Below the pieces are notes generated by a model. It worked only from the letters and a program-made list of their open reading frames with translations, was not told where the DNA came from and ran no database searches. From the NCBI GenBank assembly GCA_002099365.1, contig MSED01000013.1:2232001-2296000 (forward strand): a stretch of 64,000 bases of DNA, given 5' to 3'. The stretch comes from Phialophora verrucosa. Lineage: Eukaryota > Ascomycota > Eurotiomycetes > Chaetothyriales > Herpotrichiellaceae. Both the position numbers and the translations under genes were made by a program. The first letter of the stretch is position 1. Every line of letters starts with the position of its first letter. Of this stretch, positions 50,823 to 62,852 are shown piece by piece.

Positions 50823-52865
50823 TCAAGCAACCTGCTCACGTTTAGAGCTTTCGTCCTCGAAATATTTCAACCATTCCTCGAATGCAACGCGATCAGGATG
50901 ACTGTGGTCAAACACCTGTTTCTTAATCTCCACAACATGTCCCATCATCTTCAGAGCCGCAGAGTGCTGGCCCAGTTCCCACCAGAGAATAGCCAGATTG
51001 TGCTGGGACGCCAGTCGATCCGGATGATCCTCCGCTAGTGCCGTGCTCACGGATCCGCACCACCTCCTCCAGTAGCTCTACCGCTTCCTTAACCTGTCCA
51101 TTCGCCCGATATGTTAATGCCAACTGGTGCTGCGACGCCAGTCGAGATGGATCATCCTCCGCTAGTGCTTGCTCATGGACCCGCATCACCGCCTCCAGCA
51201 CTTGGACAGCCTCTCGGACTTTGCCACAGCACAAGAGATTCCGATCGATAAGGTCATAGAGTTCGACCCACTGTAGATTAACAGTAGTCTTGTGAAGTCC
51301 CAGGTGAGAACACACCCGATCCAGCAGAAAGAAAAGAGTGCCATCATCCCTCATTTCCCAAAACAGCCACCCACATATCAAAAATATGCCGGCCACTATT
51401 ACCCGCGACTCGGAGCCAAACGCACAGCCCATCTCCCACGACCTTATCGCTTGGAGGTGAGGCTGCAGTTGCCGTGCGTGCACTCGCCACATTTCCCTCT
51501 CAATGCGCGACATCGCCACCACACATCCCATAGCGATCCACGACTCGTGCTGTTGCATTTCATCCTGACGGTCCCGCGCCCACGCATGCACCAGGTGATG
51601 CATCGTTACAATTATATGCCCGTTGTCCACATTGGTCGACACCAGCGCAAAAGCCCTCAGTGCATTGACAGCCTCGACGAGCCGAAATGAATCCCACACA
51701 CCTCCGCTGGCTTGCATAAGCGAGGGCAGGCGAGAGAAGTGCCATACCGTCAGCCCAAGATCGTTCTCTTCGCCGCATTCGCCGACTGGTATGCTCTGAG
51801 CTCCGTTCCGTGCCGCTTCGAAGAGGAACAACGGTAGTCGACTCGGCCCGCACACGGCAAGGAGGGGTAGTAGTTCCAGTGCATCTTGCGACGACGGTAT
51901 CTGACCCGCTCGTAAGATCTCCACCGAGGCTTCAAATGTCGCGTACACGTCCCGATACCGCGACTGAGCTTGTGACGGCCGGAACCGGAGTAGTCGCTTC
52001 CGGTGATGCTCCTATACTCGAGGATACTCCGTCAGAGTGCAGTAACCTCGCCCCACGTAAGCTCCGGCCTGGATTAGAGCAAGAGGATGCGAATGGAGTA
52101 AGATAGCTACCTTTCGTGCGTCTTCCCCTAGACGGGGACGCTGGTCGGACGCAATATAGGCCGCTTTAAACAGGAGTTCTGTGGCCTCATCTGTCGAGAG
52201 GCCGTCCAAAACCACGCGCCCGGCGGTGGCGTACTGCTTGCACTCCGCATTCCGCGACGTCAACACGACCACGCCGGATGGGCCAGGTGGTAAGTAGGCA
52301 TTATAATCGACGTCGGGGTCATCCGCATTGTCCAGGATCAGCATCCACGGCCGCTGGGTATTAGCGAGCCCCTGCCGGCCCTCCTCCCACGTCGAAGCGG
52401 AGGTCTGAAGTGACTGAGCCACGCTGAGGAATCCGTTCTCCGCTAAAGACGGCGTGCTAACGTCGACCCTGTATGGCGGCGCGAACAGTCCTTTCCAGAT
52501 CATCAAGGATGTCCTTTCTCCCAGTGAACAAAGTGTTGGACTAGCGAGGCACTCTCCAGTGCACGTTGCCACTATCTGAGATCCAGCCTAGCTAGGTCAG
52601 CTATTTACGCACCATAAATACGATAACCAGCAAAAGTCTTACGTATTTGAGATTTACCGATTTCTTCTTTGAGGCGAGTAGACGCATACTCTTCTTCACC
52701 ATATATGAGAGGCATAAATATATTGAAAATCCCAAGCAGACAGTATGCTCCGTCATCCTTCTTTTTGGTCTTCCGGTCAGCCGCCCATCGCAGGCGTTCG
52801 TCCACACTATAGCGACAATACCACCAATGATATGGAGCAGCGTGGCCGCTCCCATATTGACACAC
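50823..52865 (-). pseudogene. Broken HET / NB-ARC / TPR (fungal NLR) gene
   Basis: Remnant of a STAND-type vegetative-incompatibility or immunity gene. Upstream, 52865-52605 codes the segment following a HET domain (ERLRWAADRKTKKKDDGAY, GIFNIFMPLIYGEEEYAS). From 52572 comes the NB-ARC part (RPWMLILDNADDPDVDYNAY, then GVVVLTSRNAE and SHPLALIQAGAY), but no P-loop is present between the two, so an internal piece is missing. A TAG at 52012-52014 interrupts the frame, and coding resumes directly after it (EHHRKRLLRFRPSQAQSRYR). The C-terminus has TPR units of 42 residues, with a +1 shift near 51041. The last frame ends at 50823. Confidence 0.75.
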
Positions 52866-53158
52866 AAAAATTCACAAAGTTTATTAATGCTCCTTGTTGT
52901 GCTCTACAAGGACGACAGAGTGCTCGTCATGGTGACTCTGTTGTCATTCTAGAGCTCGGGAAATCTCAGGTTCGTCCACATCGAACTTGACAACATGAAG
53001 TGCGGACAGAAGTGGACAACACTGGAGACCTGCGTCCTTCCTGACGGCTCACAATTTGTGAGCGAATATCTTGCTCCTCCCATAGCGGATGTGACTGGTT
53101 GTCACACGTAGAGATAAATCTGTCAAGTTCCCTGGCTACAGGAAGACTATCACTCAGA
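52866..53158. other. Short intergenic interval
   Basis: 293 bp between the NLR relic and the permease gene. No further HET-domain sequence is recognisable here. Confidence 0.45.
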
Positions 53159-54824
53159 TCACGGTCTCCACCTGAACGCAGGATGCTTCCACTCGAGATC
53201 CTGTACCTCTGCGTTGCTCAGACCAGACAATTCTGCCTCGACATCTCTCTGGTCTCTGCGCTTGTTGTCCCAAAGCATGTACCGATAGAAGGCGATAGAA
53301 GACAGCCAAAGTAAACCTGCCGTAGCAACATTAACGCCGCTACCGATCCGGTAGGCGGGAGCGTCCTGAGGTAGGAATGTCCACATAGCAACAATACCAC
53401 CGACGAAACCGAACATCGTCGTTAATGAAATGCTCGCGTTACGAGCCGTGTCGGAAACGCAGTTGGCCATTGGTTGTGCTCCTATGAATGCGCCTACTGG
53501 GAACATGCCGACGATAACAAGGAAAGCTGCTGCGTAACGACCATCGATCTGTGTCACCGGGATTGCGGCAAACATACAGTAACCAATGATTGCCAGAGGA
53601 GGCAGGATGCATAGGAAGATTTGTCGAGTCTCCACTCTGGTGCTGAGATAGGGTATTGCCATGGTGACGACTGTTCCAACGGCATACGGCGGGACGGTTA
53701 AAAGTTGCTGGCGGACTACCGTCGCTCCTGGGTATAGGGTTCTGATGATCGTCGGCAGGAAGATGCTCACTCCTTGTACCGTTATGGCAGTGAGGAAGGT
53801 AGCAAGTCCCCACACAATTGTTCCTGGTGAATTTAGACCCCTAGCGTATTTCTTCCTGGTAAATTTGTCGACGAGCTCCGTGGTTGCAAGGCGTTCAGAC
53901 TTGATTCGGCTGACTGCGAGTTCCTTTTGTTCCTGGCTTAACCAGCGTGCCGATTGTGGGCTATCGGTGACGGTCAAAAAGAGTATACCGCTCACAATAA
54001 TAGTGATAATGCCCTCCAACGCGAAAATCATCCGCCATCTCCGTAAGCCGATAAATGAGTCCATTGTGAGGATCGCAGAGACCAAGAGACCGCCGAAAGC
54101 CCCGGAGAGAGGCGTCATAACGATGAACAGAGAGATCCGGAACACGAGTTCATTCTTTCTGTAGTACCGGGACAGATAGTAGACGATGCTAGGAAGGACA
54201 GCAGCTTCCGTCATACCAAGAAGAAATCGAATGGCGAATGTAGTTTCGATGTTCTGCGCATATGCCATACCCAGCGTTACGATGCCGAAAGCCAGGGTTG
54301 CCCCAGGAATGAACCAGCCAGGCCCAATGAGCTTACACAGCAGGGTGCATGGGAATTCAGAAACAATCATGCCTACATAGAAGACGCAAGCAATGGCGTT
54401 AAAGTCAGAGCCGACAAGGTCTAGGTCGTCTTCCAGACCCGCAAGCCTGGCATTCCCTATCACAATTAGCATCCAGCTCACTTCAATTCGTCATTCCTAG
54501 CTTCTCACCTAGATTCGAGCGATCGAGAGCGCATAACAGATAGACAATGGCAACATTAGGGATGAGGAAAAGATCCAGCTTATGTCGAAGTTTCCTTTCG
54601 GCCACGACATCCCTCTCGATGACAGTATTACCGTACCTGGCTTCAAGTTAGTATCGGTCTTCATAGGGCGAAGATCTCACTAGTTTTCCGATTACTTACT
54701 CGTCTGTGGCGGCGTTTCCCGCTTCCGCAACATCATGCAGAGTCCGTAGGTGTTGGCCCTCCTTCCCCAACATTTCGACGAACTCTTGTTCGCCGACTGC
54801 CGCAGTGCCTTCTGCTGTTTTCAT
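53159..54824 (-). CDS. MFS transporter, Dal5/allantoate permease type (anion:cation symporter)
   Basis: Plasma-membrane permease of the ACS/Dal5 group, whose members take up allantoate, vitamins or other organic anions. Exons are 54824-54700, 54636-54509 and 54456-53159, giving 516 residues. Splicing joins ATDE|YGNTVIERDVVAERKLRHK and ALDRSNL|GNARLAGLEDDL, which restores the family signature RKLRxKxDxxLIP...LLCALDRSNLGNA. Twelve helices are readable. RFLLGMTEAAVLPSIVYYLS and SPQSARWLSQEQKELAVSRI are further family marks. Substrate is unknown. The gene looks intact among decayed neighbours. Confidence 0.85.
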
Positions 54825-57534
54825 ATCGCCTGTCTAGGACTCAGATAGCAGGCCTGGAGGTTGGATAGCATATGTACCACTTAAATTTTGCAAGGATCTA
54901 ATTGTTGTATTTATTGAAGAGAGGCTGTTGTGAAAAAAAATTTATATGGCGCGTACGGAGAAAAACTCCCGGACCGACAGTTCACAAGATCGTTCTCGGG
55001 GAAAGGCACCGGCATTTCTAGAGATTGGCGACATTTCCACTAGTATTTCTCTCCACAGTATATTTTTTTACTCCGCCTCTTGGGGTTTCGAAGCGCCGTA
55101 AAGTCAGCCGAAAAAGCTCGGCATTGGCTATAGCCCAAAACATTCGGCCGGCATAAACGTAGCTAAACGAGTCATGATTCCAAGCCTCGTGCTGTCCACG
55201 CGGCAGCAAGCCTGTTCATTCATTATATACCTCGTTCAATATTGTCCAATCCCAAAGGAAATGTGGAGACTTCCAGCGTAAAGGCCTACCCGCTCTAGTC
55301 AAGATCTAGAAGCCAACTTTTTGGTGGCTTTCCGATGGTAGAGCTTCTGTTACGCAAGACGATGGCAAAATGCTCACCACCACAGGTTGAGGCAGCATAG
55401 ACGCCCACCATTAGATCAATAGCATTCGCGCCATCCAGCCATCTTGGGTCATTGTTATAATAGAAGCCTCTTACTCTAAAGTACAAAGAGTCTAGTAAGT
55501 AAGAGGTACGCTGAAATTCCAGGGCAACCGTTGGAGCTAGCGCATCTTTAGGCAGGGACAAAATATAGACCCCATATGCTGCAAGATGCCTCTACTTGAT
55601 CAGCACGATCTCAGTTGCGACCCAGAAACAGGAAATCTGAACTCCTGCATCAGACGTCGCCCTTGGGACTTACTGTGCGCTTTGGTTTGGTCTGATGGGC
55701 GCAACGGATGTTCCGTGTTCCGTGTCCCGTGTTCCACCCTGTAAGCCTGTCCGTGGAGGAGACGTAAATGCCATAATAGTAGCAGCTTCGCCTTGATTGC
55801 TCCTGTGTCGAACATGGCAACAAGGATCTCGACTCAGAACCAAACATTACTTGGATCAATCTGCTGTCTAGTTTCTCCTCCATACGCGGCTTTCGGATCT
55901 TTGTTTCGGTAGCTACTAGAAGGTAGCTTTGTCATGCTTGGTTCGGCGTTGGCATTGGTTGGATCGATTTTTGCTGCCACTGCGCAGACAAGAGCCAACT
56001 GATAATGGTCTCACCCAGCAGCGACGAGGGACTTTAGACGGCTGATGCCCCATAACCTCGGTGCTCGGTCCCGGTCATGGTCTGTTAGACCGCAGTCATT
56101 TGGACCTGCCTGTGAAAGCTGTTCCACAACATGCTGTGGCGTGATATTTGAGGTCTTAGAGAGGCATGTTAATATAATAAGTCGTGGACATTAGCCATTT
56201 TTCAAAAGAATCGGTCCTCGACTCACTAGTATCCTGGAACACGAAGGCCAGATGGTGCTCAAGCTGCGTCCGGAAAATGGGTCAGTCGTGGTGGTTCGCT
56301 TCTGATCTCGGCTTGTAGTACTCTGCAAAAGGATTACCTACTAGCTACGAGGCCGACAGCTGACATCGTCAACCAATGATAGTTGAGGAAAGAAGGGAGC
56401 CTTACCTCCTAGATCCATCAAAAATAAGTGGGTTGGCGCCAGGCTGGCAACCAACCTGACCGGCAAGGAAATACCACCCCAAAGGGAACATGAGCTACAT
56501 AGCCACTCCAACAAACCGATTTCTCGCGGTCAGCCCTCCGCTTGTGTTCACCTACCAGCTACACGCTAATGTCTGGATACGTCTTGCAATTCCAGTTTCG
56601 GATCTGCCAAATTCAAGGTCGCATTGCTAAATAGTACAGAAAGGGATCTGCGGGGGAATTCAGTCCGACGGGGAGGCACATCTCTGTTCATGTCGCTACA
56701 GTAGGTACGAGTGGGTTTCTTTGCGCGTTCGTGCGGGTAGCTGCTGGATAGTTTCAAACACAGCCGTCGTAATTCATATGATGTAGTTTCGGAGCATCTA
56801 AGCGACGACGCACGGAGGATTTACAGGTATACCGTACTACTAGAAATAACCAGGCGCTGTAACAATCATCAGTGAACAAATAGTTATTATACAATAAAGA
56901 ATGTCGGGGGTCGTTCTGGCTGGAATAGAAATTCGAAATAGGCATTTACTGGTTACAGTAATCGGAGGGCAGTACCCTAGATAGGAGTGTGCCGTTAAAC
57001 AATATTAAACAAACTTAATTGTCTACTTACTATCCTTTCAGACGGGGAAGACGCATCAAATCTCCAAATACGACTTAGCCGATGCTTGATCAGGGCCTTA
57101 AACGTCGTACACAATACGTATAGTTCACTCACCGGGAAATAGACACAGGGCCAGAGGCGCAGATTTGCCGGGATGGGGAAGACTTCAGACCCAATTTCGA
57201 TCGGCACCAAGAGAGGCTTTCCGCATACCGAAATCACTTTACAGATCTAGGGAGCGGAGCCGCCCCAGGTCCGAAACGTGGAAAACCGCGCCGAGACCTT
57301 GCTGTGTTCGGTCGGAATTTGGTTGTTTAGGCATTTACATCTGGGGCTTCACTTCTTGATACTCATTTAAACTTATCAATCGATGGTTACGAAGAATCCC
57401 CATCTTTAGCATAAGAAAGCTGCAGCATGACCAACATCGGGCTCTGTGGGGCTCTATGAGGTGTCTGCCTGAAACCTGCGAATACTTTTCACCAGCGAGA
57501 GAGTCCGACTGCCAACATAAATACTGAATAAATC
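54825..57534. other. 2.7-kb AT-richer gap with unassigned coding-like scraps
   Basis: No complete gene. Minus-strand scraps with protein-like composition lie at 55883-55650, 55561-55295 (VALEFQRTSYLLDSLYFRVR, then DPRWLDGANAIDLMVGVYAA) and 55209-55018 (WNHDSFSYVYAGRMFW). Others lie near 56130-56020 and 57237-56995. They may be exons of one unknown gene or relics. I do not recognise the family. Confidence 0.35.
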
Positions 57535-58501
57535 ATGACACTTATGGAGCCAACACCGGTTGACGTGGTTGGAAAGTCCGGCCGGGTTGATGTAGGCCAT
57601 CTAGAGGAGGCCAAGGATCATGGGGTTGATGTAGGCCATCTAGAGGAGGCCAAGGATCATGCCGCACCTACTGCACTTGGTGGTAACATTGACGGCTTCC
57701 TCGTCAACTACTATTGGAATATGAGATTTGTTGGGTCGATGATTAGTATCCTTTTGATGACACAAAGCCTCTGCCTGGGCTATGCGTTAACAACAAACAC
57801 TCTCGCCATTATCAATCAAGATCTCGGCCCCAACCACGACTATGTCTTAATTAGCACAGTCCAGACTGTTACGGCTGGGTGTCTTTTGTTTCTAGTTGGT
57901 TGAATAGGAGACATCCTCGGTCGTCGTTACTTTCTTACTGGTGGCCAGGTATTGGGCCTTCTAGGAGGCATTGTTGGAGCCACCGCACAGAGTATCAATG
58001 AAATGATCGGGACGAGTACCTTCATGGGGATTGCGGCTGGAGTTCAGCTCACTTTCACTTTCGTTGCTTGCGAACTTGTTGCTAATAGACATCGAGCTTA
58101 TGTTGATGCTCTCCTCTACTTCTCGACTATTCCTGGGCTCGGCATTGGAGCAGCACTAGGTACGTTGCCTAATCATCAACGGAGAAACAACGGCCTGTTG
58201 CTAACTACGACAAGCGCGTCTCATCGTCAGTAACACATCAGCCGGTTGGAGATCGTATCCCCCCCTTCCCCCCCTATTCCCCCTATTCCTTCCTCACGGG
58301 ACTTACAAACAGACCGTGAACAGATGGTTTTACTACTTGAATACAATTACTTGCGGCACGTCATTGATTTTCCTTGGTGCATTCTATTTTCCTCCCTTAT
58401 TCCACCAGCTGCATTCACGCATTACCAAGAGGGAACAATTGAAGAAAGTTGACTGGGGGGGAACAGTTATCTTTGCTGCTGTAGTGATTTTCTTGATGTG
58501 A
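57535..58501 (+). pseudogene. TRI12-type MFS efflux gene with internal stop, truncated
   Basis: Start of a 14-helix MFS efflux pump of the TRI12/siderophore class (YYWNMRFVGSMISILLMTQS, then NTLAIINQDLG). A TGA at 57901-57903 replaces the Arg codon expected in VGRIGDILGRRYF, and the frame continues perfectly behind it. Two plausible introns (58160-58214 and 58255-58323, the second with a C-rich tract) restore NTSAGWRS|WFYYLNTITC and the block LKKVDWGGTVIFAA. A second stop follows at 58499-58501, about a third of the way into the family length, and I find no more helices downstream. The N-terminus has a 39-bp tandem duplication. Confidence 0.7.
57584..57661 (+). repeat. 39-bp perfect tandem duplication, N-terminus of the TRI12-type gene
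   Basis: Two identical 39-bp units (57584-57622 and 57623-57661) encode GVDVGHLEEAKDH twice, keeping frame. Their identity points to a recent duplication. Confidence 0.85.
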
Positions 58502-59042
58502 GATGCGTACAATCATGGCGAAGATATTGTGGAACTTCGATATGGAACTGGGCGAAAGAAGCTTCGGATGGGATAACCAGAAGAATTATGCTCTCTGGGA
58601 CAAGCCGCCTCTATAGGTAAAATTTCGAGATACTCAAGAAGTGGAAACGTAGGATACGCCTAAGCGAGTTCACAACATCTCCGTGTGGTTAAGTGGTGAA
58701 GAATCCGTGCTTCGTTATGATTCCAATGCCAACTGGTCCTACGCATGTTATTTTCATAGGGCAAAATACATAGTTATATTTCAAAGAGATTGCCAGGACC
58801 TACGATTGCGGTGGTATAAACGAGATGCTAGGCCGCAAATCGAGACGGAGTCAATGTGCTAGGCTGGTATTCTCCTACTCAAAACCAATGGCTTCGACTC
58901 AAATTGGGATGTCTCACGGCCGTGATAGCGGGTCAGTGTCATCGGCATGTTGTGTGCCGAGAGCACTGTCAAGTAGTCCTCATTTGTACATTTAAGTCAC
59001 TGGACGGAGAGGGAGCAAGACCGTCATTGAACATATCCGCTT
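58502..59042. other. Intergenic, possible remains of the MFS gene
   Basis: 541 bp without a supported gene. No TRI12 helices can be recognised in any frame. Confidence 0.4.
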
Positions 59043-60310
59043 TCAAACATGGCCCATGACTGCTTTAGGCGTATAGGGCTCTTCTAGATACTTTATCTCC
59101 TCCTCTGTTAGAGTCTTACCAGTGACTTCTATCGCTTCATCAAGTCTCCCCATGTTAGCGAAACCAACAACTGGAATGCTGCCTTTATGGATGACCCATA
59201 TCAATGCGACCTGGCTCATTTTCCATTCTCTTTTGTCCGCAATCTCCTGTACCCGCTTGATGATGACGGCGTCTATCTCGCTCACACTTGCGTTGCCGAA
59301 TTGTTTCTGCTTCATGCTCTCTTGCCGCTCTGTTGCTTCGCTCTGCGGAGGACGCGCTAGCAAGCCTCGATAAAGAGGTGCCCAGGCCATTAGACCAACA
59401 CCCGTTTCACGACAGTACGGATTCATCTCACGGTCTTCTTCTCGATAGCAGAGCGAATAATGGTTCTGCATTGAAATGAATTTGGTCCACCCACGAGCCT
59501 CGGCAATATTTTGCAGTTTCTGGAACTGATAAGCCCACATACTGCTTGCTCCTGATGAAATGTTGTCAGCATAGGGATACCCGCGTCCCACCGTATGCGG
59601 AGGTATGATGTCTCTGGAGACTGACCAATATATCTGACCTTACCCGCCCGAACTAGATCATGCAGAGCACGCATCGTCTCATCCGCCGGGACCGTAGGAT
59701 CATGACGGTGGATCTGCAGCAGATCGAGGTAATCGGTCTGTAGACGCTGCAGACTCGCATCTACCGCATTGAAAATAGCAGCGCGACTTAAGCCACCCTG
59801 ATTCACATAGTCTTTGCTCCGCTCCATCAACTCTCCGTACTGCATGCTGACTACTCCAGGCTCCTCTCCGACGATGCCGTGGCACTTTGACAAGAGCACC
59901 AATTTTTGGCGGGGAAGGTTGTATTTCTTTATAGTGTTGCCAATCAGGGCTTCGGATACACCGTTTGAATAGATGTTGGCAGTGTCCCAGGTATTGAGAC
60001 CTCGATCGAAAGCGGCTTTGAGCAGAATTTCAACCTCAGACTCATTATCTAATACCCAACTTTGCCAATCTTTGTGGCCTACCATCGCGAATGAGTAGGT
60101 TAGCAGAGCTTCCGTCTACCATTATGGTGGTGAAGTTGTTTGGATATCTCAACGACGGTGTGAGTGCTTGATTATACCATACTTACCAAAGGACATCGCA
60201 CCTAGGATGGGCACCGACACACGGAGGCCAGAGGCTCCGAGCTGCACATAAGAGACCTTTGTGTTGTCAATAGACTTCTGGAGCGATTTCGGCACGCTGT
60301 CGTTGCCCAT
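59043..60310 (-). CDS. Aldo-keto reductase, three exons
   Basis: NADPH-dependent oxidoreductase of the aldo/keto reductase superfamily, close in layout to versiconal-hemiacetal-acetate-reductase-like fungal enzymes. Exons are 60310-60187, 60078-59626 and 59551-59043, giving 361 residues. Junctions restore GAMSFG|HKDWQSWVLD and RYIG|ASSMWAYQF. The catalytic tetrad is visible: Asp and Tyr in WDTANIYSNGVSE, Lys in KLVLLSKCHG and His in LLQIHRHDP. The C-terminal ALIWVIHKGSIPVVGF is the usual cofactor-binding segment. Substrate is unknown. It is the first of three oxidoreductase or small-molecule genes at this end of the window (with the CMD-like and NmrA-like genes). Confidence 0.88.
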
Positions 60311-61203
60311 CTTTCGTTGATGAAAAAACTGAGCACTCTTTAGTTCACACCTCCTTGGCCTGAAAGAGTGTAGATCGTGGGACGAAAATACCAGAAGCAG
60401 CCTTGTAGAAGCGGGAAACCTTCGCACAATCTGGCCAGCGACCGCTGCGCGGTCATTGCACGTATTTCATAAGCTGTGTGCGCGCGCAGAGCTAGTCCGT
60501 CCAGTCCCTTGCGTTGCGTCATTTGATTCATCCTGTCCCGGCGATCGGAATATGGGGAGTACACCTATCCGGCTCCGAAACTCCGTATGATTTCTCGCCG
60601 GAAGTGGAAGGAATAACTTGTTGTCTTTACCGACGCCCGTTGCCCTAGGATATTACGTTCTACTACTCCAAAGCGATCGTACTATATGACGACAGACCAC
60701 TCGTCGATTCCGTTGGTCCCCGTATATGGTTTTGGGGTTAGCCAAATGATTACGCATGAATTTCATCATATATATAATGTCAACCATGAGGATTTGTAGT
60801 CTACAATGATCACCTTGGAGCAGGATCTGCCTTTCTCTGGGTAGAGTTTGTTTCACAAATTCAGATGACAAAAGGGAAGGCCAACAATTGGCACTCGGAA
60901 GACAGTCATGATCCCTGAACTTAGTTCTGCACATCGAAAACCTTAGGCAGGTATCAACATCGCAGGAACTTGAATTATATGTTCAAAACGAATTGTAGTT
61001 GAGGTTGTGCCATAGTTAACACTCTTTGGAGAATTTTCGTGTGAACGGGGTGGCCGAAGAACATTATATCACGGCAAAGCCTCAATCCCAACCAGTCTCC
61101 GAACTCAAGGGTGCATGGATCGGTTGAGCTGCTCTTGAGTAGGACTCGGTTCTCTGAGCTGCAAATATGCCACCTTCTAACAAGATCCTTCTCGGTGATT
61201 GCG
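60311..61203. other. Intergenic
   Basis: 893 bp between two minus-strand genes. I see no gene or clear element. Confidence 0.45.
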
Positions 61204-61812
61204 TCAAAATTTCCAGTCGACCCCTGGCGGGGGCGTCTGTGCAATGCCGTTCATAAATACACATATGCTGGCGTAATAGCCAGCAAAATGAAAGATACCA
61301 AGCGTTGTTTCGAGGCCGAAGGTGTTTACCGCTTTTTCCCAGTCCTCCTGTGGCAACGGACCACGCGATTCCACTAAAGCCCTGGTAATATCATAGAGAA
61401 CAAGTGCTCTTTCACTTAATCCTTTCGGCCTGATCTCATGCTTGATATCCTCGGTTTGCTCCTTCGTGAGTGGTGTGTCCACAAGTGCCAAGTGTTCATG
61501 GGCGTAGTACTCGAAGACGTTCTGGAATCTCGCAGCTACGGTCAAGGTCATGACCTCCCGTTCGTAATTCGAAATCTTGACAACATTGACGAGAACCAAT
61601 GTGAGCTCAGTCCAAGCCTTGTAGATGACTGGCGTGCGAAAAAAAGCAGGGTAAGGACCTAGTAATGCTCCAGTCTCTTTGTCGTTGTAGATATATTTAT
61701 CACCGACAAAATCATCGAGGAAGTCTTGAATCTGCCGCACTTCTTTCTCGATCGATGGGTCGACATCCTTAGGTTCGATAGGCTTACAGCGCCAACTGCT
61801 ATATTTGTCCAT
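61204..61812 (-). CDS. Carboxymuconolactone decarboxylase-like protein
   Basis: A 202-residue all-helical protein of the CMD/AhpD-like fold. Visible are GALLGPYPAFFRTPVIYKAW (the conserved GPY/F-x-x-x-x-x-P segment) and YEREVMTLTVAARFQNVFEY followed by AHEHLAL. The redox CxxC pair of AhpD is absent (VFEYYAHEH), so alkyl-hydroperoxidase activity is unlikely and decarboxylase- or isomerase-like chemistry is more plausible. It has no introns and no targeting signal. Function in the neighbourhood is unknown. Confidence 0.75.
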   Translation of the reverse strand: MDKYSSWRCKPIEPKDVDPSIEKEVRQIQDFLDDFVGDKYIYNDKETGALLGPYPAFFRTPVIYKAWTELTLVLVNVVKISNYEREVMTLTVAARFQNVFEYYAHEHLALVDTPLTKEQTEDIKHEIRPKGLSERALVLYDITRALVESRGPLPQEDWEKAVNTFGLETTLGIFHFAGYYASICVFMNGIAQTPPPGVDWKF

Positions 61813-62852
61813 TTTATGGATAGCTGAGACTGAGCAATACCGTCCTGGAGTCCAAGTCTGGCCAATTCACGGGTTGAAAGGCTTCAAGTCGCGTGAGAAT
61901 AATCACGGTTACAGGAGTCGACAGCGAATAAGAACTCTGTTTCATGCAATGCCTGGAATCGTTCAGCCGAATATTTGAGTGCTGGTGCGGAATCCGCCGT
62001 TCGCGGACCGAATGGAAAAAAGAAAGATCAAAAGTCAAAATTCTTTGGACTCACCTGCTCGCGATGCGAAGGTGGGTTGGGGGGGGAGAGGGGGGTCTCT
62101 CATTCTTCGGTGCCCCCCTTTAGTTGAAGGCGACACCTCGTGATCTCGCTGTACATTCCTACATCAGCCGACCTTCCTGGCTATAAGTAGTGGTTCGTAA
62201 CATTTACCTATAACTCGAGGAGGCGACGGGATGGTGTTTAATTACACTAGGAAGGACGAAGTATACTGGCGTATTTACTTATAGCTACTGCCTATAGATT
62301 TACTAAGGAATATATAGTGTTTTAGGGTATTTAGAAGCTCTACTTAACTACCTCCTAATGGCGGTGTAGGCATACTTTTTGTGCGGTGCATATCTCGGTA
62401 AAGATGCCCGGATTTTTGCTTTTTCTGTCGTGACTGTAGCAGCAGAACAGCGCTCTAAGATGACCTCTAACAATTTGCGCAGGAAAACCTATCCAGTACT
62501 TGTGTGAACTCAAGTGGGCTCTCAGCAGGTCTCGGAATTCTCGCAACTTCGCCTTCTAGTCCGGGATTCGGCCCAGACAGCATAGGATGGATCCTGTATT
62601 GCTAATCTCAGGTCCTTGGAGACTGCAATCGTTATGTTCGGGTCATGGGTTGTTGTTGTGGGTATTCTAGTTTTTGTAGGAGTAAGCGTTTGCATTATAA
62701 GGTTCATCCCTCGGGGAGATACTCTCTAGTTGGGAGATAGTAGAAGACAGCCTTCTGTCCATGTAAAGCTGTCACAAGCCTGTTCGGGCGGACATCCAAT
62801 ATTTCTGCATTTGCAGCTATTATTCCCGTTTCAACGACCAAAACAGCCAAGT
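61813..62852. other. Intergenic with G-run and TA-rich relic
   Basis: A G-rich stretch at 62074-62095 (runs of 3, 8 and 6 G) could form a quadruplex and also pairs with C6 at 62113-62118. From about 62180 to 62340 the sequence is strikingly rich in TA steps and poor in coding potential, as in old RIP-mutated repeats. No intact element is recognisable. Confidence 0.4.

Noticed and set aside
57901..57903. Recoded TGA (selenocysteine or programmed readthrough)
   Set aside because: The expected residue is Arg, no downstream structure is evident, and the gene is also truncated later; pseudogenisation is simpler.
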